Assembly: GCA_018666555.1 (NCBI GenBank)
Contig: JABIZD010000142.1
Coordinates: 1 to 36,229, forward strand
Length of the DNA: 36,229 bases
Direction: 5' to 3'
DNA from: Gammaproteobacteria bacterium
GTDB lineage: Bacteria; Pseudomonadota; Gammaproteobacteria; Pseudomonadales; Azotimanducaceae
Position 1 is the first letter of the stretch, and the number at the start of each line of letters is the position of its first letter. A program made the position numbers and the translations under genes. The notes beneath the pieces were generated by a model, which ran no database searches, had not been told where the DNA came from, and saw only the letters and a list, made by a program, of their open reading frames with translations. This document shows positions 25,842 to 35,677 of this stretch, one piece after another.

Positions 25842-28529
25842 TTAATGTGCCTCTTCCCAGTCTTTACCGATACCGACTTCAACTTCAAGTGGGATAGACA
25901 GCTCAGCGGCCGACGCCATATGTCTTATCAGGCCGGCTTTTACAACTTCAAGCTCCTCTTCATCGGCCTCAAGTACCAATTCATCATGCACCTGCATGAT
26001 CATAGTTGATTTAAGTTGGGACTCCACCAGCCAGGCTTGCACCCGTATCATTGCCAATTTAATAATATCTGCTGCTGTCCCCTGCATCGGTGCATTTATT
26101 GCTGTTCTTTCAGCCGCCTGTCGCATCTGAAAATTAGTTGAATTTATGTCAGGTAGATAAAGCCTGCGACCAAAATGGGTTTCCACATAACCTAAACTGG
26201 CAGCCTGTGCCCTTATAGTCTCCATATACTCCTTCACGCCGGGATAACGCTGAAAATACAGATTGATATAATCCTGTGCATCGGTTCGACTAATTCCCAA
26301 TTGTTTAGCCAGGCCGAATGCTGACATCCCGTAGATCAAACCAAAATTAATTGCCTTGGCGCTGCGTCGCTGATCCACACTGACTTGTTCAAGAGAACAA
26401 CTGAACACTTCCGCGGCAGTCGCTTTATGGATGTCCAAACCATTTTGAAACGCCTGGGTCAGGCCTGAATCAGCCGATAAATGAGCCATAATACGTAACT
26501 CAATCTGCGAGTAGTCCGCTGCCACTAACTGGTATCCTGGCCTGGCAACAAACGCTTTACGGATTCGCCGACCCTCCTCAGTTCGAATCGGGATATTCTG
26601 CAAATTGGGGTCACTACTGGAAAGCCGCCCGGTCGCTGCCACGGCCTGGTGATATGAGGTATGTACTCTGCCAGTACGGGTATTAATTTGTTTGGGCAAC
26701 TGGTCAGTATAGGTTGACTTAAGCTTACTCAAACCGCGATAGGAAATTATCAGCTTAGGTAACGGATAGTCCAAAGCCAATTCCTGCAAAACAGCTTCTG
26801 CAGTAGAAGGTTGTCCTTTTGGCGTTTTCTTTAAGACCGGTAATTTTAATTTCTCAAAAAATATCTGTTGCAGCTGTTTCGGAGAGCCCAAGTTAAAGCT
26901 TTCCCCCGCCAACTCGAATGCCTCTGTTTGTAATTCTGCCAATCTTTGCTCTATTTCCTTACTCTGTTTATAAAGCATCTCAGCATCTACCAGAACCCCG
27001 CCTCGTTCTACTGTAGATAAAATAGATACCAGCGGCATTTCGATATCAAGAAAGACACTCATCAACTGATTGGTCTGGCGTAACATTGGCCAGAGTGTTT
27101 CATGCAATTGCAGCGTTATATCTGCATCCTCAGCTGCATAATGAGAGGCAAGGTCTACCGAAATTTGATTGAACGTTAATTGCTTGGCACCTTTGCCAGC
27201 AATTTCGGTGAAATGCGTGGTCTTTCTATGAAGATAATTCAGTGCTAAATCATCCATATTGTGTCTGGAAAATACCGAATTCAAAACATAGGATTCCAGC
27301 ATGGTATCGTGAACCTGGGCTTTTACCTCAATGTCATAGCGTGCCAGGATGCTCATATCAAACTTGAAATTCTGACCTATTACCCATTTCTGCTCATTCT
27401 CCAGAAGTTTCTTGATCCCGGGTAATACAACGGATAATGGTAATTGGCTGGGCGCCCCTAGGTAATCGTGACCAATGGGCAGATAAGCCGCCTGGCCGGG
27501 CTTGCAGCAGAACGAGATTCCTACTAATTCAGCATTGATATAATCCAGGCCGGTGGTTTCTGTATCAAATGCGAAATACTGCGCTGCATCGAGTTTTTCA
27601 AGCCAGCGCTGCAAATGAGCCTCGTCTAGGATTATTTCATATTCTACTTCTGTTACTGGTTCAGTCAGCACCACCTGTCGACCGAGTTCTTCCAACCAGC
27701 CAGAAAATTCATATTCCGTGTAATATTCACGCAATCCCTCAATATCGCGATCGGCTTGCTGCAGCTCGGCCAGGGTCTTTGGCAATTCTAGATGTTGACG
27801 AATAGTAGCCAAGTCATAAGACATCGGTAAAAATCCGAGAGAATCGCGCAGGTTTTCACCAACCTTGCCTTTCACCTGATCAGCCCCTGCCATGACTCCC
27901 TCTAAGGAATCAAACTCTGCCAACCATTTCACTGCCGTCTTGGGGCCGCATTTTGGAACCCCCGGAATATTGTCAGAGCTGTCTCCCATCAGAGCCAGAT
28001 AATCTATTATCTGAGTTGGACTGACCCCGAATTTTTCTTGAACCCCCTCTACATCCAGGTATTGGCCGTTCATGGTATTAATCAGCGCGACCTGATCGTT
28101 AACCAGCTGCGCCATATCTTTATCACCGGTTGATATCAGAGTTCGGCTGCCTGCATCACTGAGTTGTCGAGCAAGGGTGCCGATGACGTCATCAGCCTCT
28201 ACGCCTTCAACGGACAACAAGGGTATACCCAGGCATTCGACAATACGATGAATCGGTTCAATCTGGCTCCGCAGTTCCTCCGGCATCGGTGGCCTGTTCG
28301 CCTTATAATCCGCATAAATGTCATTTCTGAACGTTTTCCCTTTAGCATCAAACACAACAATGATTTGACTCTCAGCATACTCAGACTGCAGCTTCCGGAT
28401 CATACTGATAACACCTTTGATCGCACCCGTCGCCTGACCTTTTGAATTCTCTAACGGCGGTAGTGCATGAAAGGCACGAAAAAGGTAGGATGAGCCATCC
28501 ACCAGGACAACTTTAAAATCATTATTCAT
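25842..28529 (-). CDS. polA: DNA polymerase I
   Basis: It fills gaps and removes RNA primers in replication and repair. All three domains look intact in about 895 aa. The 5' nuclease is residues 1-290 (VDGSSYLFRAFHALPPL at the start, GVEADDVIGTLA near 112). The 3'-5' exonuclease spans about 310-500 and keeps its acidic residues in FAFDTETTGLDY. The polymerase has motif A VAADYSQIELRIMAHLS near 675 and motif C MQVHDELVLEA near 850. The ATG at 28529 is used; a TTG two codons upstream is possible. It is divergent from the DUF2782 gene with about 36 bases between starts, and small RNA B lies just downstream. Confidence 0.98.
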   Translation of the reverse strand: MNNDFKVVLVDGSSYLFRAFHALPPLENSKGQATGAIKGVISMIRKLQSEYAESQIIVVFDAKGKTFRNDIYADYKANRPPMPEELRSQIEPIHRIVECLGIPLLSVEGVEADDVIGTLARQLSDAGSRTLISTGDKDMAQLVNDQVALINTMNGQYLDVEGVQEKFGVSPTQIIDYLALMGDSSDNIPGVPKCGPKTAVKWLAEFDSLEGVMAGADQVKGKVGENLRDSLGFLPMSYDLATIRQHLELPKTLAELQQADRDIEGLREYYTEYEFSGWLEELGRQVVLTEPVTEVEYEIILDEAHLQRWLEKLDAAQYFAFDTETTGLDYINAELVGISFCCKPGQAAYLPIGHDYLGAPSQLPLSVVLPGIKKLLENEQKWVIGQNFKFDMSILARYDIEVKAQVHDTMLESYVLNSVFSRHNMDDLALNYLHRKTTHFTEIAGKGAKQLTFNQISVDLASHYAAEDADITLQLHETLWPMLRQTNQLMSVFLDIEMPLVSILSTVERGGVLVDAEMLYKQSKEIEQRLAELQTEAFELAGESFNLGSPKQLQQIFFEKLKLPVLKKTPKGQPSTAEAVLQELALDYPLPKLIISYRGLSKLKSTYTDQLPKQINTRTGRVHTSYHQAVAATGRLSSSDPNLQNIPIRTEEGRRIRKAFVARPGYQLVAADYSQIELRIMAHLSADSGLTQAFQNGLDIHKATAAEVFSCSLEQVSVDQRRSAKAINFGLIYGMSAFGLAKQLGISRTDAQDYINLYFQRYPGVKEYMETIRAQAASLGYVETHFGRRLYLPDINSTNFQMRQAAERTAINAPMQGTAADIIKLAMIRVQAWLVESQLKSTMIMQVHDELVLEADEEELEVVKAGLIRHMASAAELSIPLEVEVGIGKDWEEAH

Positions 28530-28565
28530 GGGCAATTATTCTCTGATTTAAGAGCAAACCATACT

Positions 28566-28844
28566 TTGATTATTCGACTACTTTCAATCATATTTGTACT
28601 AAGCCTGATATTTCCTTCAACACGAGTCATTGCAGAAGAAGCAAATCAGGAAGTCATCTCTATTATAGAAGATAAAGAACGTACCATTTACGAATATCGT
28701 CACAATGGCGTACTCATGATGATAAAAATACAACAAAAAAACCGGCGGCCCTATTATATGGTTCCTGCCGATGGCGAAGCCCATTACTCAGATCTAAGCC
28801 AGAAAAAACACCTTTACCCTCAGTGGGTGATCCTCGAATGGTGA
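28566..28844 (+). CDS. DUF2782 family exported protein
   Basis: A 92-aa protein with a signal peptide (residues 1-23, MIIRLLSIIFVLSLIFPS then TRVIA) and a small domain of beta strands (TIYEYRHNGVLMMIKIQ, RRPYYMVPADG near 63). It is the DUF2782 protein that precedes thrB in Pseudomonas; function unknown, periplasm likely. The start is TTG, chosen because it is the only one that includes the signal peptide and no ATG is available upstream in frame. It ends 3 bases before thrB. Confidence 0.82.
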   Translation: MIIRLLSIIFVLSLIFPSTRVIAEEANQEVISIIEDKERTIYEYRHNGVLMMIKIQQKNRRPYYMVPADGEAHYSDLSQKKHLYPQWVILEW

Positions 28845-28847
28845 TTC

Positions 28848-29762
28848 GTGGCTAGTTTTACCTCGCTCCATAAAAAAGATATCGAGAATTTCCTGGCCCT
28901 GTTTGATGTCGGCGAGTTGAGTTCCTTTCAGGAAATCGTTGCCGGGATAGAAAACACTAACTATTTTGTAAACACCACTAAATACGATCTGGAACAACAA
29001 TTTGTACTCACCCTGGTTGAAGTCGCCTCGTTTTCAGAAGTGCCTTTTTATACTAACCTGACAACCCACCTTGCTAACTATGGTCTACCCGTTCCTGCAC
29101 CGGTTTTAACCTTGGATGGCATGCCGTTTAGCAACCTTAAAAACAAACCGGCTTTATTCTTGCCTAAACTACCGGGTGCACATCTGCAAAAACCAAACGC
29201 TGAACATTGTCGAGAGGTAGGCCGAATTCTGGGTCTCATGCATTCTACTTTACTGAGCAGTTCATACCAGATGGACAATCCCTACAATGCCGACTGGATG
29301 TATACAGCCATTGAAAAAACTGACAATCAATTCGAACCCAAATTAAAGCAATTGTTATTACACTGCACCGAGCAATATGAAATTCTGGAAACTTCCACCT
29401 TACCGAGGGGAATCATTCATGGCGATCTGTTCAGGGACAATATCCTATTTTCAGATAAAAAGATTACCGGTGTGCTTGATTTCTTTCATGCCTGTACCGA
29501 TTTTCTGATCATGGATGTAGCGATTACCATCAATGACTGGTGTCAAGACCAAGACCACATGATCAATTCAGACAAGGCCGCCAGTCTGCTGATGGGCTAT
29601 GAATTAACTAGGCCGCTGGAACAAGAAGAAAAGCTGCAAATGCCGGTATTTCAACGGATAGCAGCCGCTAGATTCGCGTTAACCCGCTCTTTGACAGGCC
29701 AGCCAGGAAATCATTTGAAGGATCCCATGGAGTGTCTGACGCTATTACAATCTATGCTATAG
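28848..29762 (+). CDS. thrB: Homoserine kinase, ThrB type II
   Basis: It phosphorylates homoserine for thrC. This is the phosphotransferase-fold form (APH-like) found in Pseudomonas, unrelated to the GHMP-type ThrB of E. coli. At 304 aa it has NTNYFVNTT-like GIENTNYFV near 27-35, the Brenner-type catalytic loop IIHGDLFRDNILF near 188-200 with the catalytic Asp, and the metal-site GVLDFFHAC near 206. The start is GTG 3 bases after DUF2782, so the two are surely co-transcribed. It converges with sco. Confidence 0.94.
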   Translation: MASFTSLHKKDIENFLALFDVGELSSFQEIVAGIENTNYFVNTTKYDLEQQFVLTLVEVASFSEVPFYTNLTTHLANYGLPVPAPVLTLDGMPFSNLKNKPALFLPKLPGAHLQKPNAEHCREVGRILGLMHSTLLSSSYQMDNPYNADWMYTAIEKTDNQFEPKLKQLLLHCTEQYEILETSTLPRGIIHGDLFRDNILFSDKKITGVLDFFHACTDFLIMDVAITINDWCQDQDHMINSDKAASLLMGYELTRPLEQEEKLQMPVFQRIAAARFALTRSLTGQPGNHLKDPMECLTLLQSML

Positions 29763-29868
29763 CGTCAATCATAACCCTTCCTGAAAACGCACTTTTAGAT
29801 AAGCATATTTAGCCATGGCAGGGCAAAACGGGCGATATCACCCTTACTTACCCCAACCATGAATCGGG

Positions 29869-30507
29869 TCAAATACTACGCAGGTTACCAATGATACTTT
29901 GCAGACCTGCGACGGTATGAGGTGCCTTGATATAACCGGCATGTCGGCCCGACGCGTCAACCAGCACAAGGCTACTGCTATGACCCACATTATAATTCGC
30001 AGAAGTGGTATGCGGCGCATGTCCAACCGGTAAATGGAACTGGTTGGCGAGGGCCTTTATGTCGCTTATCTCTCCGGTGATTCCTGTGAATGTAGGATCA
30101 AATTTGTTCAGATAGGCATCTAACTCTGAAGCGGTATCCCGACGCGGATCCACTGTCACTAACCAAACCCGAGGAAATTCCATGGCTTCAGCATTGACCT
30201 TAGCCAAGGTTGCCATGGTGGTGGGACAAATGTCTGGACAATGGGTAAATCCAAAGAAAAGTAAATTCCATTGGCCCTCAAATTCCTCCATTGCCAGGCT
30301 CTGCCCCGAATCGCTGATGAGGTTAATCGGCTCTAAAGCCCGAGGTTCATCAAAAAGAACCAGGCCAAGCTGCCTGGCTTCCTGCTCGCTTAATCTCTGT
30401 GGGGAGGAGGCAAACTGGTAGACCAGAAAGGCCACCATGATCCCGACTGTGGCCAATATCCATAGCGTCGTTTTATTAAAGCTTGTTTTATCCGTGTCAG
30501 ACGACAT
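29869..30507 (-). CDS. SCO1/SenC copper chaperone
   Basis: A thioredoxin-fold, membrane-anchored periplasmic protein that delivers copper to the CuA site of cytochrome oxidase. The anchor is about residues 16-34 (LWILATVGIMVAFLVYQFA). Copper ligands are the CxxxC in GFTHCPDICPTT near 84-95 and the late His in YNVGHSSSLVLVD near 175. The ATG at 30507 gives 212 aa; a TTG at 30525 would overlap the ctaB stop by 4 bases. It follows ctaB closely, so both are likely co-transcribed, an oxidase-assembly pair. No oxidase subunit gene is in the window. Confidence 0.92.
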   Translation of the reverse strand: MSSDTDKTSFNKTTLWILATVGIMVAFLVYQFASSPQRLSEQEARQLGLVLFDEPRALEPINLISDSGQSLAMEEFEGQWNLLFFGFTHCPDICPTTMATLAKVNAEAMEFPRVWLVTVDPRRDTASELDAYLNKFDPTFTGITGEISDIKALANQFHLPVGHAPHTTSANYNVGHSSSLVLVDASGRHAGYIKAPHTVAGLQSIIGNLRSI

Positions 30508-30521
30508 GACGAACTGGACCT

Positions 30522-31412
30522 TCAAACATAAGACAAGGGCATAAGATAATGGTCAACCAATAGAGCACCGAATAAACCAGCGAGATAAACGATTGAATAA
30601 CGGAAAGTCTCTAGCGGGGCACGGGCATTCTTTCCGATATACATGACGATAGCCCAATAGATGAAACCAGCGCCAAGGGCAACTGCGGCTGCCAAGTACA
30701 GCAAATTACTCATACCAATGATATAAGGCAATAATGTAATCAACACCAGAACGATGGTATAAAGAAGAATCTGCAAACGCGTATAAGCCTCACCATGGGT
30801 CACTGGCAACATCGGATATTCAACTAGCTTATATTCTTCAATGCGGTCAATCGCCAGAGCCCAAAAATGCGGCGGTGTCCAGACGAATATAATAAGAACC
30901 AGGAGTAATCCACCGCCATCAATACTGTTAGTCACCGCAGTCCAGCCGAATAGGGGAGGCGCAGCACCAAATAAACCCCCTATTACAATATTCTGTGAAG
31001 TTGCTCGCTTTAGATACACGGAATAAAAGATTCCGTAGCCTGCCCAGGCGGCCAGGTTTAACCAGGCTGTTAGCGAATTAATAAAAACCATCAGTATGGC
31101 CATGCCCAAAGCAAGGGTAATGGCAACGAATACCCCACCTTGAAAATTGGAAACTCTGCCTTGCGCGACCGGACGATTATGAGTTCGTGCCATTTTTGCA
31201 TCGACGCTGGCATCAACGAGGTGATTTAACGCCGCTGCTGAACCTGATACCAAAGCGACACCCAGCAGACAAAATGAGATTGTCGCCAGTGGCACCATGT
31301 CATCAGTCGCAAGAAACATTCCTGCCAACGTGCACAACAGCATCAGCAAGACGACTCGCGGTTTACACATTTCATAAAAATCTTGCCAGTTTGGCTTGAT
31401 ATTATTCTGCAT
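30522..31412 (-). CDS. ctaB: Protoheme IX farnesyltransferase (haem O synthase)
   Basis: It attaches a farnesyl group to haem B to make haem O for haem-copper oxidases. The UbiA-family protein has about eight or nine membrane helices. The first Asp-rich motif is NHLVDASVDAKMARTHNRP near 85-103 and a second conserved stretch is WTPPHFWALAIDRIEEYKLVEYPMLPVTHG, split around residues 182-211. The start at 31412 gives 296 aa, typical of the family; the open frame extends 36 codons further with no ribosome site. sco follows directly. ctaA (haem A synthase) was not seen. Confidence 0.93.
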   Translation of the reverse strand: MQNNIKPNWQDFYEMCKPRVVLLMLLCTLAGMFLATDDMVPLATISFCLLGVALVSGSAAALNHLVDASVDAKMARTHNRPVAQGRVSNFQGGVFVAITLALGMAILMVFINSLTAWLNLAAWAGYGIFYSVYLKRATSQNIVIGGLFGAAPPLFGWTAVTNSIDGGGLLLVLIIFVWTPPHFWALAIDRIEEYKLVEYPMLPVTHGEAYTRLQILLYTIVLVLITLLPYIIGMSNLLYLAAAVALGAGFIYWAIVMYIGKNARAPLETFRYSIVYLAGLFGALLVDHYLMPLSYV

Positions 31413-31592
31413 GACTTTGGACACCGATGATCGGTTCTGAATTTCGCAACGGATTGTAACTAACCTGGCGGGTAAATTCATGGGTCGCAACACAGATCGG
31501 CACATAAATCGCAATATCAAACCGTTATTTTTAGCTTAATGATACAAATGCTGCTATCCCTTTACGCTTTTGGACCGCCTCTGGGTACTAAT

Positions 31593-33644
31593 CTACCCAT
31601 TCAAATCTGCGATTCCTTCCTGCCTCAACAGCGCATCAACGGTCGGTTTTCTGCCACGAAAAGCAGTAAACAAGTCCATTGGATCTTTTGACCCGCCCTG
31701 TTCGAGAACAGTCGACAAAAATAATTCTCCCGTCTGCCGGTTGAATATACCTTCTTCTTGAAACTTGGAAAAAGCATCGGCTGATAATACCTCTGCCCAC
31801 TTGTAGCTGTAATAACCGGCTTCATAGCCATCATCGCTACCAAAAATATGAGTGAAGGCATGCTGGAATCGATTATCGGGCCTAACAGGAACAACCGATA
31901 CCTCACTTCGAACCTGGTCCAGAATAGTCTGGATCTGGCTATCTTTATGCTCGTCAAATTCTATATGCAAACGCAGGTCAAACAGGGCAAATTCAACCTG
32001 GCGAATCATCTGCAACCCAGACTGGAAATTCTTCGCAGCCAACATTTTATCTAGCAGGTCGTCTGGTAAAGGCTCTCCTGTCTGATAGTGAGCTGAAATA
32101 AGCGGTAATGATTCTCTTTCCCAGCACCAGTTTTCCAGGAACTGGCTAGGTAATTCAACGGCATCCCAGGCAACCCCCTTAATTCCAGATACCGGCGCGC
32201 AATCGATCTGGGTGAGCATATGGTGCAGTCCATGCCCAAATTCATGAAACAGGGTTACCACATCTGAATGACTCAGCAACGAAGCTGTATCTCCCAGGGG
32301 GCTTGGGAAATTACACGTTAAGTAGGCCACCGGTAGCTGCAAGTTGCCATCCAAGCGGGCTCGCCGAGTTCTACATTCGTCCATCCATGCGCCACCGCTT
32401 TTCTTAGGTCGTGCATACAGATCCAGGTAGAAACGGGCGATGAGTGAATCATCACGAAATATATCAAAAGTAGTTACATCAGCATGCCATGTTTCTATGT
32501 CATTGGATTCTCTGACCTCAATATCAAACAGTTTGCGAACCACTTCGAACAGGCCGCTGATGACCACCGGTACGGGGAAGTAAGGCCTCAATTGCTCCTC
32601 TGACAGGTCAAATTTTGCTATTTTCAATTTTTCTGAACAGAAGCCTACATCCCATGGCTGCAGCTCATGCAGATCCAAATGTTGCGCAGCGAATTTTTCT
32701 ACCTCTGCAAACTCCTGGTCAGCAACCCGTTTAGATTTCTCCGCCAGCTCCATCAAAAACTCCAACACCTGTTGCGGTGTTTCAGCCATTTTGGTGGCCA
32801 AACTGAGCTCCGCAAAATTCTCAAACCCGAGAATACCCGCTAATGCCTTACGCTGGATTAATATATCTTGCATCAACGGGCTATTATCAAATTCAGCCGA
32901 CCCTGGACCCTGGTCGGATGCTCTAGTGGTGCGAGCTATATACATTTCCTTACGCAGGTCACGATTTTCACAGTAGGTCATTAAGGGCAAATAGCAGGGT
33001 AAATCCAGGGTCAGTAAATAACCCTGCATTTTTCGCTGCTCTGCGTTCTGCCGGGTCAGCGCAATCGCGTTTTCAGGCATGCCTCGGAGATCATCTACAT
33101 CATCAATCAATTTATACCAGGCATCGGTGGCATCCATAACGTGTTCGGAGAAACGACTGGTGATTTCAGATAATTTCTTTTTGATCTCTGCACACTGTTG
33201 TTTTGCTTCACCAGTCAAATCTACCCCAGAGAGTCGAAAATCACGGAGGGCATTTCTGATTGCTTGACGCTGCGCCAGATTCACCCTTTCAAAATCTTCA
33301 CTCTCCTCGAGCTCCTGGTAGATAGCAAACAAGCCCTGATCCTGCCCGAGCCTTGTCGAATATTCATTGAGCAAGGACAGACAATGATTATATACCTTCC
33401 TTAGTGCGTCATTGTTTACAACCGAATTCATATGACTAACTGGCGACCAGGCCTTATTTAGTCGATCTTCAAGCTCGTCGAGCTGCTTCACCATGTCAGC
33501 AAAATCTCGCGATTTAGATTTTTTCAGGGCCTTGATAGCCGCCTGGTTTTCGGCGATAAGCTGTTCAATGGCTGGCGTTACATGTTCCGGCCGAACTGCA
33601 CTGAATGCCGGCAGCTCTTGAGTCGTTAAAAGAGGGTTGTCCAT
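31593..33644 (-). CDS. prlC: Oligopeptidase A
   Basis: A cytoplasmic M3-family zinc peptidase that degrades short peptides, including released signal peptides. At 683 aa it matches E. coli OpdA (680). The zinc site is HEFGHGLHH near 465-473 and the third ligand Glu lies in the GVAWDAVELPSQFLENW segment about 25 residues later. The C-terminal YYSYKWAEVLSADAF and FRGRKPTVDALLR are typical. AAGGA lies 8 bases before the ATG. It starts 27 bases after aroE, so it is probably the last gene of the purE-tsaC-aroE-prlC run. Confidence 0.97.
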   Translation of the reverse strand: MDNPLLTTQELPAFSAVRPEHVTPAIEQLIAENQAAIKALKKSKSRDFADMVKQLDELEDRLNKAWSPVSHMNSVVNNDALRKVYNHCLSLLNEYSTRLGQDQGLFAIYQELEESEDFERVNLAQRQAIRNALRDFRLSGVDLTGEAKQQCAEIKKKLSEITSRFSEHVMDATDAWYKLIDDVDDLRGMPENAIALTRQNAEQRKMQGYLLTLDLPCYLPLMTYCENRDLRKEMYIARTTRASDQGPGSAEFDNSPLMQDILIQRKALAGILGFENFAELSLATKMAETPQQVLEFLMELAEKSKRVADQEFAEVEKFAAQHLDLHELQPWDVGFCSEKLKIAKFDLSEEQLRPYFPVPVVISGLFEVVRKLFDIEVRESNDIETWHADVTTFDIFRDDSLIARFYLDLYARPKKSGGAWMDECRTRRARLDGNLQLPVAYLTCNFPSPLGDTASLLSHSDVVTLFHEFGHGLHHMLTQIDCAPVSGIKGVAWDAVELPSQFLENWCWERESLPLISAHYQTGEPLPDDLLDKMLAAKNFQSGLQMIRQVEFALFDLRLHIEFDEHKDSQIQTILDQVRSEVSVVPVRPDNRFQHAFTHIFGSDDGYEAGYYSYKWAEVLSADAFSKFQEEGIFNRQTGELFLSTVLEQGGSKDPMDLFTAFRGRKPTVDALLRQEGIADLNG

Positions 33645-33671
33645 TAGTTGTTTCCTTAAAGATAATCTGGC

Positions 33672-34487
33672 TCAATCAGACCCATGACTCAGTTGCGTAA
33701 ATACTTGATGGGTGTCTGGCTCTCGACCAAACCAGATAGAAAAAGCCAGAGCAGCCTGTTCAATCAACATACCCAAACCATCAGCGCAGGGCCTGGCCTG
33801 ATCCAGGCAACACCACTTTAAAAAGTGAGTCTTGTCTGACCCATACACCATGTCATAACAGTGCGTTTCCGGACCCAGAACACGTCTCGGAACCAACGGA
33901 ACAGAACCACTGAGTCCAGCAGATGTGCCATTTATCACCAGGTCGTATGAGCTTGTAAATTCTGAGTCGACCTTTGCTGTCACTCGCGAGTCAGAAAATA
34001 ACCCCGCTATATCGATAGCTTTGTGTGCTGACCTGTTCCAGATAGCTAATTCAGAAGGTGCCTCGCTCAGCAGCGACGCCATAATGCCCTGAACGGCCCC
34101 ACCCGCTCCGAGGACGAGTATCTTGCGGTCTTCAAGCCGCCAATTCAGGTGCGTCTTTAGATCCCTGACTAAGCCAGGCCCATCCGTATTGTAACCAGTC
34201 AATTCACCTGTTTCGGTTAAACTCACCGTATTAACAACACCCGTAGTCTGGGCCGTTCGATCATGAAGGTCGACTAAATTAAATGCATCGAGCTTGCACG
34301 GTACAGTGATATTAAACCCGGTCCCACCTCGATCACAAAAATCCTGCACAGCTTCATTAAACAAACCCGGTTGCACCAAAATCTTTTCATAACGCAGGTC
34401 AATACCAAACTGTTCAGCAAATGCTTCATGGATAGCCGGTGAACGACTGTGGTCAATCGGATTACCAAACACCGCCAGCAGGGTCAT
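33672..34487 (-). CDS. aroE: Shikimate dehydrogenase
   Basis: It reduces 3-dehydroshikimate to shikimate with NADPH in the aromatic amino-acid route. At 271 aa it is standard. The substrate site has NPIDHSRSPAIHEAF near 9-23, the catalytic Lys in NITVPCKLDAF near 65, and NTDGPGLVRDL near 101 with its Asp. The NADPH fold begins VLGAGGAVQGIMASLL near 126, and NGTSAGL is near 185. Its ATG overlaps the tsaC stop by 4 bases. Confidence 0.96.
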   Translation of the reverse strand: MTLLAVFGNPIDHSRSPAIHEAFAEQFGIDLRYEKILVQPGLFNEAVQDFCDRGGTGFNITVPCKLDAFNLVDLHDRTAQTTGVVNTVSLTETGELTGYNTDGPGLVRDLKTHLNWRLEDRKILVLGAGGAVQGIMASLLSEAPSELAIWNRSAHKAIDIAGLFSDSRVTAKVDSEFTSSYDLVINGTSAGLSGSVPLVPRRVLGPETHCYDMVYGSDKTHFLKWCCLDQARPCADGLGMLIEQAALAFSIWFGREPDTHQVFTQLSHGSD

Positions 34488-35059
34488 TGCACTGCGCCTT
34501 GGCGTATGACCTGACCACTCATTAAATCTCTGATTTCACTTGCTCCTTCAGCTCCGCCCAATTCACCTGGAACGATGAAATCAATGTCTTCTCCAAAGAC
34601 TTCTCTGATCTCGGCAGCACTTTTAGCTGGAGCACAACCGCTTCGATTAGCAGAAGTTGAAACGATGGGTCCATTGACCAGATTACTCAACGACTGAACT
34701 ACCGGATGAGCACTGACTCTCAAGGCAACAGTACTATGTGCACCCTTAATCCAATCCGGACAAAAGCCATTATCCGGCACTAAAAAAGTCACTGGAGCAG
34801 GCCAGGCTTGTCTTAGTTCAGCCATTTTATGATTCGATAATCCGTCTAAATAATCATCAAAATGGGCGATCTCTCCAGCAATCAAAATCAAACCCTGTTC
34901 TTGCGCTCTCTGTTTCAAGGTAAGGATACGTAGTACCGCAATTTCTGATGTGGGTAAGCAGCCTAACCCCCATACCCCTTCAGTTGGATAGGCAATAACG
35001 CCATCATTCAATAATTTACAAGGGCCATCCAGGTGTTGATCTGACTGGCTTTGTATCAC
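34484..35059 (-). CDS. tsaC: Threonylcarbamoyl-AMP synthase
   Basis: A 191-aa YrdC-domain protein that makes threonylcarbamoyl-AMP for the t6A37 base of ANN-reading tRNAs. It has the single-domain length of TsaC rather than the longer Sua5. Visible are GVIAYPTEGVWGLGC near 20-34, KQRAQEQGLILIAG near 49-62, VALRVSAHPVVQSL near 118 and STSANRSGCAPAKS near 135. It sits between purE and aroE with 4-base overlaps on both sides. Gammaproteobacteria usually keep it near dprA, as here. Confidence 0.95.
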   Translation of the reverse strand: MIQSQSDQHLDGPCKLLNDGVIAYPTEGVWGLGCLPTSEIAVLRILTLKQRAQEQGLILIAGEIAHFDDYLDGLSNHKMAELRQAWPAPVTFLVPDNGFCPDWIKGAHSTVALRVSAHPVVQSLSNLVNGPIVSTSANRSGCAPAKSAAEIREVFGEDIDFIVPGELGGAEGASEIRDLMSGQVIRQGAVQ

Positions 35060-35565
35060 TGTGATTCGAGATTCTGATTGACGGCCTGGTTGCTTGCTCG
35101 AATTTTGGTTGCATTGTCGGCACGCTCTGCGGACAACTTGGCCGCTAAGGCTTCATCTTCAACCGCCATTATCTGGACAGCCAGATAAGCCGCATTCTTA
35201 GCTCCGGCCTTACCAATGGCAACGCAAGCCACTGGAATTCCACCTGGCATCTGCACAGTCGACAACAGCGCGTCTATGCCTTGTAATGAACCGGCATCAA
35301 TGGGTACGCCGATGACGGGTTTAACTGTCTGTGCAGCAACCGCACCGGCCAGGTGTGCCGCCATCCCTGCCGCAGCAACAAACACCTTGCAGCCTCTTAA
35401 CTCTGCATCACGGACAAAATCCTGAGTATCCTTCGGCGTACGGTGTGCTGAAGTAATACGCACCTCATATCGAATAGAAAACTGTTCCAATACATCCATG
35501 CTGGCGCGCATAACGGGGAGATCAGATTCTGATCCCATCATAATAGCTACAAAGACATCTGCCAT
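35056..35565 (-). CDS. purE: N5-carboxyaminoimidazole ribonucleotide mutase
   Basis: It converts N5-CAIR to CAIR in purine synthesis; an octameric class I PurE of 169 aa. The phosphate/substrate loop GSESDLPVM is near 11-19, SAHRTP near 39-44 holds the catalytic His region, [11 protein letters not shown] is near 65, and the ATQ-like [12 protein letters not shown] is near 107. GAGGAA precedes the ATG. Class I PurE needs PurK for its substrate; purK usually follows purE but here tsaC follows, so purK must be elsewhere or missing. Confidence 0.96.
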   Translation of the reverse strand: MADVFVAIMMGSESDLPVMRASMDVLEQFSIRYEVRITSAHRTPKDTQDFVRDAELRGCKVFVAAAGMAAHLAGAVAAQTVKPVIGVPIDAGSLQGIDALLSTVQMPGGIPVACVAIGKAGAKNAAYLAVQIMAVEDEALAAKLSAERADNATKIRASNQAVNQNLESQ

Positions 35566-35655
35566 AACCTATTCCTCAATTCAAAACTGAGACGTTACCT
35601 AAGGAGAAGAGACCATTCAATGAGATATCCAAAAATAGTTTTATTTTCAGCAAAA

Positions 35656-35676
35656 TTGAGCCTTAACCAGGCTCAA
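35656..35676 (-). terminator. Intrinsic terminator after dprA
   Basis: On the minus strand TTGAGCC pairs with GGCTCAA around a 7-base loop, followed by TTTTG. It starts 1 base after the dprA stop and separates dprA from purE. The T run is short, so termination may be partial. Confidence 0.65.
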
Positions 35677-35677
35677 T

